Shown here: positions 1-8,501 of the stretch, piece by piece | Layout of the letters: the number at the start of each line of letters is the position of its first letter | Numbering within the stretch: the first letter of the stretch is position 1 | Assembly (NCBI GenBank): GCA_964630665.1 | Contig: CAZVVN010000035.1 | Coordinates: 1 to 31,743 of the forward strand | DNA length: 31,743 nt | Reading direction: 5' to 3' | DNA from: UBA9619 sp964630665 | Lineage (GTDB): Bacteria; Pseudomonadota; Gammaproteobacteria; Arenicellales; UBA868 | Made by a program: the position numbers and the translations under genes | Notes under the pieces: model-generated | What the model was told of the DNA's origin: nothing | Databases searched by the model: none | What the model saw: only the letters and a program-made list of their open reading frames with translations

Positions 1-62
1 TCCCCGAGGTACTGCACCAGGTTGTAGGTGAATGAATCATAGTTGTCGATCATCAGCAGCAT
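1..62 (-). CDS. trpG: Anthranilate synthase glutamine amidotransferase subunit, N-terminal fragment
   Basis: Only the first 20 codons are inside the window; the gene runs off the left edge. The translation begins MLLMIDNYDSFTYNLVQYLG, the conserved N-terminus of TrpG/PabA class I glutamine amidotransferases. These enzymes supply ammonia from glutamine to TrpE for anthranilate synthesis. The ATG at 62 has a GAGGG ribosome-binding site about 8 bases upstream; an internal ATG at 53 is a less likely start. The gene follows trpE by 42 bp on the same strand, which favours TrpG over the folate-pathway PabA, although one subunit can serve both enzymes. The catalytic Cys-His-Glu residues lie outside the window. 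Confidence 0.9.
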   Translation of the reverse strand, partial: MLLMIDNYDSFTYNLVQYLG

Positions 63-104
63 GAGATCATCCCTCAAACCCGGGTGCTCTGGAATCAGCC
101 AGAT

Positions 105-1598
105 TCATTCTTCCAGTACACTGAGATCCAGCCCCTGGGCCGCCAACGAAGCGGCCCGGAAGACAGCGCGTCCCTTGTTCATTGTTTCTTGCCATTCGTT
201 CGCCGGAATCGAATCCGCCACGATACCAGCGCCGGCCTGTATATAGAGCTGACCGTTTGCGAGGATCGCTGTACGGATTGCGATTGCCGTATCCATGTTT
301 CCATTCCAGCCGATATAGCCCACAGCACCTGAGTAGATACCCCGCCTGTCGGGCTCCAGTTCCTCGATGATCTCCATCGCCCGCACCTTGGGTGCACCTG
401 AGACTGTGCCGGCCGGAAAGGTCGCGCGCAATACATCGATCGCATCCAGATCCTCGCGCAAGGTTCCCACCACGTTGGAGGCGATGTGCATAACGTGTGA
501 ATAACGTTCAACTTCCATCTTTGAGGTCAGTTCCACCGAACCGATCTCGGCGATCCGCCCCACGTCGTTACGACCCAGGTCAACCAGCATCAGGTGCTCA
601 GCAAGTTCCTTGGGATCGGAGATCAGTTCTTTTTCCAGAATGAGATCTTCTTCTTCACTCTGGCCTCGGCGGCGGGTACCGGCGATTGGACGAACCGTGA
701 CCTGGCCATCCTCCAGACGGGCGAGAATCTCTGGGGACGAACCCACGATATGGAAGTCCTCCAGATCCAGAAAATACATGTACGGCGAGGGGTTGACCGT
801 TCGTAAGGCCCGGTACAGTGTAAGAGGTTCGGTGCGAAACGGAATCGAGAGCCGCTGAGATAACACAACCTGGAACACATCCCCGCTGCGGATGTAGGTC
901 TTCGAGGCCTCAACCGCGCTCTCGAATTTCTCCCGTTCAAACGAAGGCGTGAAGTCATCCTCCCCGACCTGGCCCAGGTAGGGGATTTCGCCAGAAGTAG
1001 GTTGTTGCTCGATCTGGGCGACCAGATCATCCAGCCGGTCGTTGCCATTTTCAAAGGCCTTCTCGACCTCCGGATCGGTGTGCACAATAACCTGCAGTCG
1101 ACCGCTCAGGTTATCGAAGACCACGACCTCATCCGACACCATAAGCAGGATATCCGGCGCACCGACCGGGTCAGGTCTTACTGAGTTTCCCAGATGGGTC
1201 TCAACGTAGTTGACCGTGTCATAGCCGAAGTAACCTACAAGCCCCCCGGTAAAGCGTGGCATGGCGTCGATCTGTGGGACATGAAACTGCTGTTGAATGC
1301 TCTGGATGGCACTGAGCGGATCCTGTGTAGTCTGACTGTGGATCACCTCACCATCTTCCTCGATCACCAGCTGGTCGCCGTCGACCCGGATGATCGTAGT
1401 GCATGGCAGACCGATCATCGAGTAGCGCCCCCACTTCTCACCCCCGTGTACCGACTCCAGCAGGTAACTGTAAGGCCCACGCGCCAGTTTGATATAAGTA
1501 CTGACCGGAGTCTCAAGATCCGCCAGAATCTCCCGAACTAGGGGAATGCGGTTATAGCCTGCGGCTCGGTAGCGGGCGTAATCAGCGCGACTGATCAT
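105..1598 (-). CDS. trpE: Anthranilate synthase component I
   Basis: TrpE converts chorismate and ammonia to anthranilate, the first committed step of tryptophan synthesis. The 497-residue protein has the expected N-terminal region (GYNRIPL, then YLLESVHGGEKWGRYSMIG, which in the family holds the tryptophan feedback site). It also has the C-terminal chorismate-binding domain (PSPYMYFLDLEDFHIVGSSPE, IAGTRRRG, DLGRNDVGRI, FPAGTVSGAPKVRAMEII, GAVGYIGWNGNMDTAIAIR). An in-frame GTG at 1625 would add nine residues. I prefer the ATG at 1598 because it has an AGG-rich ribosome-binding site and matches the start of Pseudomonas-type TrpE. It lies 146 bp after gph and 42 bp before trpG. I saw no leader peptide with tandem Trp codons, so attenuation is not supported. 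Confidence 0.95.
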   Translation of the reverse strand: MISRADYARYRAAGYNRIPLVREILADLETPVSTYIKLARGPYSYLLESVHGGEKWGRYSMIGLPCTTIIRVDGDQLVIEEDGEVIHSQTTQDPLSAIQSIQQQFHVPQIDAMPRFTGGLVGYFGYDTVNYVETHLGNSVRPDPVGAPDILLMVSDEVVVFDNLSGRLQVIVHTDPEVEKAFENGNDRLDDLVAQIEQQPTSGEIPYLGQVGEDDFTPSFEREKFESAVEASKTYIRSGDVFQVVLSQRLSIPFRTEPLTLYRALRTVNPSPYMYFLDLEDFHIVGSSPEILARLEDGQVTVRPIAGTRRRGQSEEEDLILEKELISDPKELAEHLMLVDLGRNDVGRIAEIGSVELTSKMEVERYSHVMHIASNVVGTLREDLDAIDVLRATFPAGTVSGAPKVRAMEIIEELEPDRRGIYSGAVGYIGWNGNMDTAIAIRTAILANGQLYIQAGAGIVADSIPANEWQETMNKGRAVFRAASLAAQGLDLSVLEE

Positions 1599-1744
1599 GA
1601 CGCTGACCCTGCCTTGAATAGCCACGAACCGGTCAAGCGTGTGACAGGTTTGACAGAGCTCATTGACATGGGAAAGTTTTCTTACGGACAGCTACTCAAG
1701 CTTCGATAAGCTTAATGAATTAGCTGGGCAAACCCGCCAGGCGT

Positions 1745-2464
1745 TCAGCCGCCGATTGTAACCAGTCCGTTCAGTTCGGCTATTGAATCTAACACAGCAT
1801 CTGGATTAAGTTGCGCTGGGACCTGCGACTCACCGTAACCATAGCCTGCCCAGAATACCGGCATACCAGCGGCCCGTGCGGCACAGATATCATTGATCGA
1901 ATCCCCAACTAGCGCACAGTCTGTCGCAGGAACATCCAGGCGACGTGCTGCCTCGAGCAGTGGCTCTGGTGCCGGTTTTCGGACGGGTAGGTCGTCGCCG
2001 CAAACCACTGCCCCGAAACAAGGGCTGAGCTCGAGGTGCTCTAACAGGGGGGTAGTAAAGGCTCGGGGCTTGTTGGTAACGCAAGCCATTGCCAGTCCGT
2101 TCTGCTGAAAACTGCGGAGCACTCCAGTGACACCAGGATAGAGCACACTGTCCACACAGACCGACCGCGCGTAGTAATCCTCGAACAACCGGTAGGCCTC
2201 ATCGACATCGGTTGCCTCAGTGCTGCCTATTCGATCCCCTGCAAGCGCTCGCGCCACCAGTCGTCGGGCGCCGTCACCAACCCAGGCCCGGATCTGGTCA
2301 GCTGTCACCGGCGCTCGATCCAGCGCACACAACATCTGGTTGGTTGCCCTGGCCAGATCCGGTGCGGTGTCGATCAGTGTCCCATCCAGGTCGAACAATA
2401 GGCCGTTTATTCTGAGGGGCCACTGACGGGGCAACTCTGTCCGATCAGTGGCAACACTGGTCAT
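1745..2464 (-). CDS. gph: Phosphoglycolate phosphatase, HAD superfamily
   Basis: This 239-residue HAD-family phosphatase hydrolyses 2-phosphoglycolate to glycolate. That product comes from rubisco oxygenation in autotrophs and from DNA-end repair in other bacteria. Motif I (FDLDGTLID, about residues 24-32) carries the nucleophile and acid/base aspartates. TNKP is motif II, the lysine in the RKPAPEPL segment is motif III, and GDSINDICAARAAGM is motif IV. Its ATG overlaps the rpe stop codon by one base (TGATGA), implying translational coupling. The rpe-gph-trpE order matches Pseudomonas and relatives. Family-level assignment is firm; substrate specificity is inferred from the motifs and neighbours. 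Confidence 0.93.
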   Translation of the reverse strand: MTSVATDRTELPRQWPLRINGLLFDLDGTLIDTAPDLARATNQMLCALDRAPVTADQIRAWVGDGARRLVARALAGDRIGSTEATDVDEAYRLFEDYYARSVCVDSVLYPGVTGVLRSFQQNGLAMACVTNKPRAFTTPLLEHLELSPCFGAVVCGDDLPVRKPAPEPLLEAARRLDVPATDCALVGDSINDICAARAAGMPVFWAGYGYGESQVPAQLNPDAVLDSIAELNGLVTIGG

Positions 2465-3153
2465 CAGACCGCGCCGTCGATTTCGGCTCGCATGGTCCGA
2501 ATGACACTGTCGTAACGGTTCGGGTCAGATTCGTCAGCAGCAGAAAAAATAGCTGATCCTGCAACAAAAGTATCGGCTCCGGCCAAAGAGATCGAACGGA
2601 TATTGTCCAGCTTGACACCGCCATCGACTTCCAGCCGGATGTTCAGGCCCGAGTCGTCGATCAGCCGTCTGGCTTGTGCCAGTTTTTCGAGGGTGCTCGG
2701 AATAAACTGCTGTCCGCTAAATCCCGGATTAACAGACATCAGCAGAATCATGTCCACTTTGTCCATGACGTGGCGAAGATGATCCAGCGGAGTAGCGGGA
2801 TTGAAGACCAGACCCGTTCGGCACCCCACATCCTGAATCAGCTGCAAGGTCCGATCGAGGTGATCACTCGCTTCAGGATGAAAAGTGATGTAGGTCGCTC
2901 CGGCTGCCGCAAAATCCGGAATGATGCGATCAACCGGTTTGATCATCAGATGCACGTCGATCGGGGCCTCGATACCATAGCTGCGCAGCGCCGAACAAAC
3001 CAGCGGTCCGACGCTCAGGTTCGGCACATAGTGATTGTCCATCACATCAAAATGAACGATGTCAGCTCCAGAGGCGAGGACCTGCTCGACCTCGGAACCG
3101 AGCCTGGCAAAATCGGCCGAAAGTATCGAGGGCGCGATAAGTTTGTTCTTCAT
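2464..3153 (-). CDS. rpe: Ribulose-phosphate 3-epimerase
   Basis: Rpe interconverts ribulose 5-phosphate and xylulose 5-phosphate in the pentose phosphate pathway and Calvin cycle. The 229-residue length is typical of this TIM-barrel family. Visible signatures are APSILSADFARLG at the N-terminus, HFDVMDNHYVPNLS (metal-binding His and Asp), DVHLMI, MSVNPGFSGQQF (phosphate-gripping loop) and LEVDGGVKLDN with the second catalytic aspartate. The ATG at 3153 has only a weak upstream GAG. The gene ends one base into gph and starts 70 bp after the Deg protease gene, so it could be read from that gene's promoter. Confidence 0.96.
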   Translation of the reverse strand: MKNKLIAPSILSADFARLGSEVEQVLASGADIVHFDVMDNHYVPNLSVGPLVCSALRSYGIEAPIDVHLMIKPVDRIIPDFAAAGATYITFHPEASDHLDRTLQLIQDVGCRTGLVFNPATPLDHLRHVMDKVDMILLMSVNPGFSGQQFIPSTLEKLAQARRLIDDSGLNIRLEVDGGVKLDNIRSISLAGADTFVAGSAIFSAADESDPNRYDSVIRTMRAEIDGAV

Positions 3154-3222
3154 TGGCAGCTCGCGTGTGGATCTGTCAGATGATCTGGATCGTCTGGCCA
3201 GGCGCGCCTTGTTCGCGATCCG

Positions 3223-4602
3223 TCAGGGGATCACCAGATAAAAGGCGGAATCGCCGCGTCGTAAATTGAGTAGCAAACCACGGGCACTGTGCTTAACCGC
3301 CTGGGCGAGATCATCCAGGCTGAAAACCAGCTGCCGATTGACCGACAGGATCAGATCGCTGGGCCGCAGTCCAGCCTGCCAGGCGGGACTGCCTTCGGTA
3401 ACCTCCACCGCGCGTACTCCTGGCTGGCCTTCACGGCCGGTGAACTCATCGACATCTTCGAACAGGGCCCCCGCAAGTTTATCGCTGATCTGTACGCCCT
3501 GCCCGGTTTCCGCCTGTACCGCCCGTATCCGGATCTTCTGCACAATCTCCTTGCGATCCCGAATATAGGTGACCTCGATCTCATCGTCGGCCCGGGACAG
3601 ACCAATCAGGTTTCGCAGCTCGGCGGCTCCTGAAACGACTCGCCCGTCTACCAAGGTAATGACGTCCCCCTCGCGAAGCCCGGCATCGGCCGCGGCTGAG
3701 TCGGGCATGACCCTGGATATCAGAGCACCGGCGCGGGTCTCGATGCCGAATGCTTCCGCGAGACTCGGGGTCAGGTCCTGCACGATAACGCCCAGGCGGC
3801 CGCGGCGAACCTCCCCGTACTCAATGATCTGGGAGGTCAGGCGCAGAGCCATGTTGGCCGGAATCGCAAAGCCAATCCCGACATTGCCTCCACCACGGGC
3901 CAGGATCGCAGTGTTGACACCGACCAATTGGCCATGAAGGTTAACCAGCGCACCACCGGAATTCCCCTGGTTAATGGAAGCATCGGTCTGGATAAAATCC
4001 TCATAGCCTTCGATCCCGAGCCCGGTACGGCCCAGCGCACTCACGATCCCGGAGGTCGCGGTCTGACTGAGGCCGAAGGGGTTGCCGATGGCCACCACGA
4101 AATCGCCGACCCGAAGTTCATCGGAATTGCCGATCTCGATTGCTTTAAGGTTGTCTGCGGGTATCCGGATTACGGCCACGTCCGCTTCAGGGTCCGCCCC
4201 CACTACTTCAGCATTAAATGAGCGGCCGTCATCCAGGCGTACCCGGATCTCGTCAGCATTCTCGATCACGTGATGATTGGTGACGACGTAGCCCAACTGC
4301 GAATCGATAATTACTCCAGAGCCCAAGCTTTCGGTACGCCGTTGTCGGGGCTGGCTGTCCGGAAGGGTGTTGAAGAAGCGCTCAAAGAACGGATCAGACT
4401 GAAACGGGCTTCCCCGTACCGTGACTTTCCCTTCGGTCGAGATATTCACGACGGAAGGCAGCACACCTTCCAACATCGGAGCCAAACTCGGCAGGACCTG
4501 TCCATCCACTGCCAGCGGCAGGTTGGCAACAACGTTGTGCGACGCAGCCACGAGAAATCCTGCCAAAAGACAAGTCATCAGCCAACGAGTGAGAGGAATC
4601 AT
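3223..4602 (-). CDS. Periplasmic serine endopeptidase, Deg/HtrA family
   Basis: A trypsin-like quality-control protease of the DegP/DegQ family. Read from the ATG at 4602 it has 459 residues: a signal peptide (hydrophobic segment about residues 8-20) and a protease domain with catalytic His111 (TNHHVIENA), Asp141 (DPEADVAVIR) and Ser215 (NQGNSGGALVN). Two PDZ domains follow, one beginning near RRGRLGVIVQDL and a shorter C-terminal one with LRPSDLILSVNRQ. The reading frame extends 14 codons upstream, but the ATG at 4602 gives a proper signal peptide start. A perfect extended -10 element lies 62-70 bp upstream. DegQ, DegP and DegS cannot be separated with certainty; two PDZ domains exclude DegS. 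Confidence 0.93.
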   Translation of the reverse strand: MIPLTRWLMTCLLAGFLVAASHNVVANLPLAVDGQVLPSLAPMLEGVLPSVVNISTEGKVTVRGSPFQSDPFFERFFNTLPDSQPRQRRTESLGSGVIIDSQLGYVVTNHHVIENADEIRVRLDDGRSFNAEVVGADPEADVAVIRIPADNLKAIEIGNSDELRVGDFVVAIGNPFGLSQTATSGIVSALGRTGLGIEGYEDFIQTDASINQGNSGGALVNLHGQLVGVNTAILARGGGNVGIGFAIPANMALRLTSQIIEYGEVRRGRLGVIVQDLTPSLAEAFGIETRAGALISRVMPDSAAADAGLREGDVITLVDGRVVSGAAELRNLIGLSRADDEIEVTYIRDRKEIVQKIRIRAVQAETGQGVQISDKLAGALFEDVDEFTGREGQPGVRAVEVTEGSPAWQAGLRPSDLILSVNRQLVFSLDDLAQAVKHSARGLLLNLRRGDSAFYLVIP

Positions 4603-4663
4603 GATTTGCCCGGGATACAGAGTTTGAACACGCTGGGCCCGCAACTGTGGACCCGGTTGGCCA

Positions 4664-4672
4664 ATTATATCA
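4664..4672 (-). promoter_or_regulatory. Extended -10 promoter before the Deg protease gene
   Basis: The minus strand reads TGATATAAT, a perfect extended -10 (TGn plus TATAAT). It lies in the 91-bp gap between the 5'-nucleotidase stop and the protease ATG at 4602. No good -35 hexamer sits 16-18 bp upstream, as is common for extended -10 promoters. Transcription would start near 4657 with a leader of about 55 bases, and could continue into rpe and gph. This is a pattern match only. Confidence 0.5.
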
Positions 4673-4693
4673 ATCTGAAGCGTACGAGGTCTG

Positions 4694-5596
4694 TTAGGTG
4701 TTGTTGGTCACCCCGTGGGGAACATGGCCCGTTGGAACATACTGACGTGCGGAATCACAGTGCGCCTGCTGATCATCGAAATAAATATCAGCTCCGAAAG
4801 TGTGCAAGAACTCGCCCTTGTCCAAGCCGCCGAGAAACACCGCTTCGTCGATCCGTATGTTCCATGCCCGAAGGGTTCGGATCACGCGCTCGTGGGCCGG
4901 TGCACTGCGAGCCGTAAACAGTGCCGTCCTGATTGGCGACTCATCTTGCGGCCAATCGGACTGCAACTGATGAACGACAGCCAGAAAGTGCCGGAACGGC
5001 CCGCCTATCATAGGAGTGGACGCATTCTTGCGCTCTGACTCGGCAAAAGCGGCCAGGCCCTGGTTCTGGAAAACCCGTTCGGAATCGTCCGCAAAAAGAA
5101 CTGCATCACCGTCAAAAGCGATCCGCAACTGGTCTCCGATATTTTTATCGATTCTAGAAGGCATGATAGTGGCGGCCGCAATGCCAGCATCAAGTGCACT
5201 TCGCACGTCGTGGGGGTCAGCCGACAAAAACAGGTCTGCGTTAAATGGGGCGACGTAGGAGAACGGGCTTGCGCCACCCGAGAAAGCGGCTCGGGTAATT
5301 TTCAGGCTGTAATGACTGATCGAATTAAAGATCCGCAGCCCGGTATCCGCACTATTGCGGGATATCAGTACCACCTCCACCTGGTGACGGTTTCGGTCAG
5401 AGTGGTTCAGGGCGAGCAACTTACGAACGAGTCCGAACGCCACACCGGGCTCCAGGATCTCATTCTCGTGACTCATCTGGTAGTGGCAATACGCATCAAC
5501 ACCCTGCTCGGTAAACACCCGATGTCCATCCTCGAGATCGAACAATGCCCGGGACGATATGGCCACTACCAGTTTGTCATCAAGACGGAATTCCAT
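4694..5596 (-). CDS. Cytosolic 5'-nucleotidase I-like protein (NT5C1 family)
   Basis: The 300-residue protein resembles the cytosolic 5'-nucleotidase I family (Pfam 5-nucleotidase, PF06189), best known from animal enzymes that dephosphorylate AMP and other nucleoside monophosphates. Diagnostic segments are VVAISSRALFDLEDGHRVF near the start, PGVAFGLVRKLLALN, VEVVLISRNSADTGLRIFNSI, and AFDGDAVLFADDSE. In the family the last segment belongs to the HAD-like active site. There is no signal peptide, so it should be cytoplasmic. It lies 64 bp after lnt and 91 bp before the protease gene, with no obvious pathway link to either. The start ATG at 5596 lacks a strong ribosome-binding site. Substrate is not determined by sequence. 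Confidence 0.8.
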   Translation of the reverse strand: MEFRLDDKLVVAISSRALFDLEDGHRVFTEQGVDAYCHYQMSHENEILEPGVAFGLVRKLLALNHSDRNRHQVEVVLISRNSADTGLRIFNSISHYSLKITRAAFSGGASPFSYVAPFNADLFLSADPHDVRSALDAGIAAATIMPSRIDKNIGDQLRIAFDGDAVLFADDSERVFQNQGLAAFAESERKNASTPMIGGPFRHFLAVVHQLQSDWPQDESPIRTALFTARSAPAHERVIRTLRAWNIRIDEAVFLGGLDKGEFLHTFGADIYFDDQQAHCDSARQYVPTGHVPHGVTNNT

Positions 5597-5660
5597 GACA
5601 GCAGTTTAGCACTGACCAACGTTCACCTGAGTGGACAGAGCGGGTACTGATTACAGCGGA

Positions 5661-7160
5661 TCAGCGTAACCGGCGAACCCAGGGGAAGCTTCCCAGGACA
5701 ACGCCCAGCAGTGCAAACACCAGGATCGGCAGGCTGCCATAGCGGACAAACGGGGTCTCCCCCGTCATTGGGACGATGACACCGTGCAGTACGCGCTGCT
5801 GAAATTGCGGTGCACTCTTTAACACCTGGCCATCGGCCGATATGAGTGCCGACAAGCCGTTGTTGCTGGCACGAATCAGCGGACGACCGCTCTCTAGAGC
5901 TCGCATTCGGGCCATCTGCAGACGTTGATGAGGTGCCAGCGAATCACCAAACCAAGCGTCTTCGCTGAGATTCACCAGCACCGTGGCCGCTGGCAATGAT
6001 CGGCGTACGACAGCCGGGAAAGCGTCCTCGTAACAGATCGAGACAGCCACCTTTTGACCGGCAAGCGCCATGGGTAACTGTTTGTCAGACCAGGCCGTAA
6101 AGTCCGACATCGGAATCTGCAGGTAATTCAGAACCCAGCCGAACAACCCGCGCAACGGCAGGTACTCGCCGAACGGCACAAGCTGCTGCTTGCGGTACAG
6201 CGCATCGCTCTCGCCCAGACCAAGCGCACTGTTATACAGAATTGTTTTATCTCCTATGCGCCGACGCTCCAGAACGCCGAATAGAAAATCGGCTGGCCAA
6301 CGCCTGAGTTGCATCAGATAGCCGTCACGAATTTCATCGAGATAAAGCGGCAGCGAAGCTTCCGGCCATATCACCAAGTCAGCGGCGGGCGAACCACGGC
6401 TCGCCGACAGATACCCCCTGGCGATCGCTTCAGTAGCATCGGGGGACCATTTCTGCTCCAGTGGCACGTTGTTTTGAATGACCGTGACCCGAATCGGTTG
6501 CCCGATCGGGGTCACCCATTCGGGCCGGCCCAGGGCCAGGATCAGTAAAACACCCGCACAGACAGCGCCCAGTGCAGCCAGGCGGTCCGCGCCCGGGCCT
6601 GTTACAAGCAAAACCAACGCCGCACCACCTATCGCAGCCAGCCAGCTGCCAGCGAGCACCCCGCCAAATGGTGCGAGCAGGGCGAGCGGTGTATCGATCA
6701 TGCCGTACCCCAGATAAAGCCAGGGAAACCCGCTGAATGCAAATCCGCGTAACCATTCACACAGAATCCAGCAGGCGGGCATGAGGAGGAGCATCCGCTG
6801 TGCTGCAGGACGATTTCGACCCACGGCCTGGAGTAGTCCCGCCGCAGCAGGGTAGGCCGACATGAGCAACACGAATCCGAACACCAAAAGAGCGGACAGC
6901 AGCGGCGGCATACCGCCAAATTGGTGCAAGCTGACATAGACCCAGGACACACCGACGCTGAACAAACCGATCCCAAAACAAAATCCCAACAGCGCAGCGC
7001 GTAGGAATCCGGCCGACAACCACAACACGAAAAGCAAGCCCAGGGCGAGCGGTGCGACCAGAACATACTCAAACGGGGCGAAGCCCAGCGGAAAGAGCGC
7101 CCCGGCTACCAGGGCCAGTGTTGGCGGACCGATCCGGTGCACTAGGCACCGATGTTTCAT
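5661..7160 (-). CDS. lnt: Apolipoprotein N-acyltransferase
   Basis: Lnt transfers an acyl chain from phospholipid to the N-terminal cysteine of lipoproteins, the last step of lipoprotein maturation in the inner membrane. From the ATG at 7160 the protein has 499 residues. The N-terminal half is strongly hydrophobic with about six membrane segments, then comes a periplasmic nitrilase-like domain and a final membrane helix. The Glu-Lys-Cys catalytic triad is visible in WPEASLPLYLDE, YRKQQLVPFGEYLP and SICYEDAFP. The frame is open upstream to 7292, but that part overlaps ybeX and is polar, so the ATG at 7160, 31 bp after the ybeX stop, is preferred. The miaB-ybeZ-ybeY-ybeX-lnt order is conserved in gammaproteobacteria. 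Confidence 0.95.
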   Translation of the reverse strand: MKHRCLVHRIGPPTLALVAGALFPLGFAPFEYVLVAPLALGLLFVLWLSAGFLRAALLGFCFGIGLFSVGVSWVYVSLHQFGGMPPLLSALLVFGFVLLMSAYPAAAGLLQAVGRNRPAAQRMLLLMPACWILCEWLRGFAFSGFPWLYLGYGMIDTPLALLAPFGGVLAGSWLAAIGGAALVLLVTGPGADRLAALGAVCAGVLLILALGRPEWVTPIGQPIRVTVIQNNVPLEQKWSPDATEAIARGYLSASRGSPAADLVIWPEASLPLYLDEIRDGYLMQLRRWPADFLFGVLERRRIGDKTILYNSALGLGESDALYRKQQLVPFGEYLPLRGLFGWVLNYLQIPMSDFTAWSDKQLPMALAGQKVAVSICYEDAFPAVVRRSLPAATVLVNLSEDAWFGDSLAPHQRLQMARMRALESGRPLIRASNNGLSALISADGQVLKSAPQFQQRVLHGVIVPMTGETPFVRYGSLPILVFALLGVVLGSFPWVRRLR

Positions 7161-7191
7161 CTTTCGATCAGGACCATGGCCTGCAGGGGAC

Positions 7192-8040
7192 TCAAACTGA
7201 CTGAACCCTCGTGATCCGCAACAGCCGGGGCCGCCGGATGTCAGCGCTGAGTACTTCGATCTTGAGCCCTTGGAATTCCACCGTTTCACCACGAATTGGC
7301 AGGTGACCCAGCCGGGCGGTCACCAACCCACCGAGGGTATCAAATTCCAGCGGGTCGAGGGCGACCTCAAACAGCTGGTTGAAACTGCTGATCGGCATTT
7401 TTGCCTTGACCACACAATGATCGGTACCCCGGCGCAGTACCATGCTGGCACCTTCGTCGACATCATGTTCGTCTTCTATCTCACCGACAATCTGCTCAAG
7501 CACATCCTCGATGGTAACCAGGCCGATGACCCCTCCGTACTCATCCACCACAACCGCCATATGGTTACGACTGGCACGGAACTCCTGCAACAGGACATTA
7601 AGGCGCTTGCTCTCAGGAATAAATACAGCGGGCCGCAGCAATCGCTCCCAAGGCAGGTTCGAAGTTCCGTCCTCGCGCAAGTGTCGTAGCAGATCCTTAG
7701 CCAGGAGGATCCCTAGCACGGTGTCCCGATCACCACCGGTCACCGGAAACCTAGAATGCGCGGATTCGATGATCACTGGCAGCATCTGGTCCAATGTGTG
7801 GCTGGAATCGACGGTGACCATCTGTGCCCTGGCGACCATGACCTGATCGACTTGAAGGTCACTCACCACGGTAACCCGCTCCATCATCTGCAGGGTATCG
7901 TCGTCCAGCAATTCCCGGTGCCTCGCACCGCGCAGAATCTTGAACAACTGTTCGCGGGTAAACGGCGTTCCCCGCAGAACGTAACGCAGCCTGCTGATCA
8001 AGTCGTGCTGCCCCAGCAGCTTTTCTTCACCACCCGCCAT
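7192..8040 (-). CDS. ybeX: CBS-domain protein, YbeX/CorC family
   Basis: Soluble paired-CBS-domain protein of the HlyC/CorC family, linked in enterobacteria to Mg/Co handling and, more recently, ribosome metabolism. From the ATG at 8040 it has 282 residues. The parts are an N-terminal acidic/helical stretch, two CBS motifs (around VDQVMVARAQMVTVDSSHTL and the segment holding RNHMAVVVDEYGGVIGLVTI), and a C-terminal transporter-associated domain (FDTLGGLVTARLGHLPIRGE). No membrane helices are visible, unlike the longer family members. The frame also allows a TTG at 8055 inside the end of ybeY; neither start has a strong ribosome-binding site. Confidence 0.9.
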   Translation of the reverse strand: MAGGEEKLLGQHDLISRLRYVLRGTPFTREQLFKILRGARHRELLDDDTLQMMERVTVVSDLQVDQVMVARAQMVTVDSSHTLDQMLPVIIESAHSRFPVTGGDRDTVLGILLAKDLLRHLREDGTSNLPWERLLRPAVFIPESKRLNVLLQEFRASRNHMAVVVDEYGGVIGLVTIEDVLEQIVGEIEDEHDVDEGASMVLRRGTDHCVVKAKMPISSFNQLFEVALDPLEFDTLGGLVTARLGHLPIRGETVEFQGLKIEVLSADIRRPRLLRITRVQSV

Positions 8041-8048
8041 GCCCGTGC

Positions 8049-8501
8049 TCAACAAATGCTGTACGGATCGGCAAAACCGAGTTTATCGAGGACCTGTGCC
8101 TCCAGTGTTTCCATAATCGCGGCTTCACGTTCGTTGATGTGATCATAACCACACAAGTGCAACACAGCGTGGATCATCATATGTGCCCAGTGCGCATCCA
8201 GGGTTTTGTTCTGTTCAACGGCTTCAGATCTAACCACCTCAGCGCAAACCGCAATGTCACCGGAAATGCCGATCTCGATGTCCGGTATCTTTTCGCTGGG
8301 AAAGGAAAGCACATTGGTTGGGGTCTTTTCTCCTCTGAAGCGAGAATTGAGATTCAGCATTTCACTCTTGCTGACCACGCGCACCGTGATTTCTGTCAAG
8401 TGATGAGGGGTAGCCTGCAAGGCGCTATTAACCCATGACACGATCGTCGGTGTCTCCGGTACAGCGTTGTCATGAACGGCCAACTGGACCTGGACATTCA
8501 C
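8049..8501 (-). CDS. ybeY: Endoribonuclease YbeY (16S rRNA maturation)
   Basis: YbeY is a zinc endoribonuclease for 16S rRNA 3'-end processing and late ribosome quality control. The 150-residue protein has the family signature HAVLHLCGYDH, i.e. the H-x3-H-x5-H metal site, preceded by FRGEKTPTNVLSFP and by GDIAVCAEVV. Length is typical. The ATG at 8501 overlaps the ybeZ stop by four bases (ATGA), so the two are probably translationally coupled, as in other gammaproteobacteria where YbeY and YbeZ also interact physically. Confidence 0.96.
   Translation of the reverse strand: MNVQVQLAVHDNAVPETPTIVSWVNSALQATPHHLTEITVRVVSKSEMLNLNSRFRGEKTPTNVLSFPSEKIPDIEIGISGDIAVCAEVVRSEAVEQNKTLDAHWAHMMIHAVLHLCGYDHINEREAAIMETLEAQVLDKLGFADPYSIC

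Noticed and set aside
1599..1625. Upstream GTG start for trpE
   Set aside because: The ATG at 1598 has the better ribosome-binding site and matches known TrpE N-termini.
2674..3183. 169-codon plus-strand frame
   Set aside because: Antisense shadow of rpe, which has all catalytic motifs.
4270..4917. 215-codon plus-strand frame opposite the Deg protease and nucleotidase
   Set aside because: Spans two well-supported genes on the other strand and lacks any motif.
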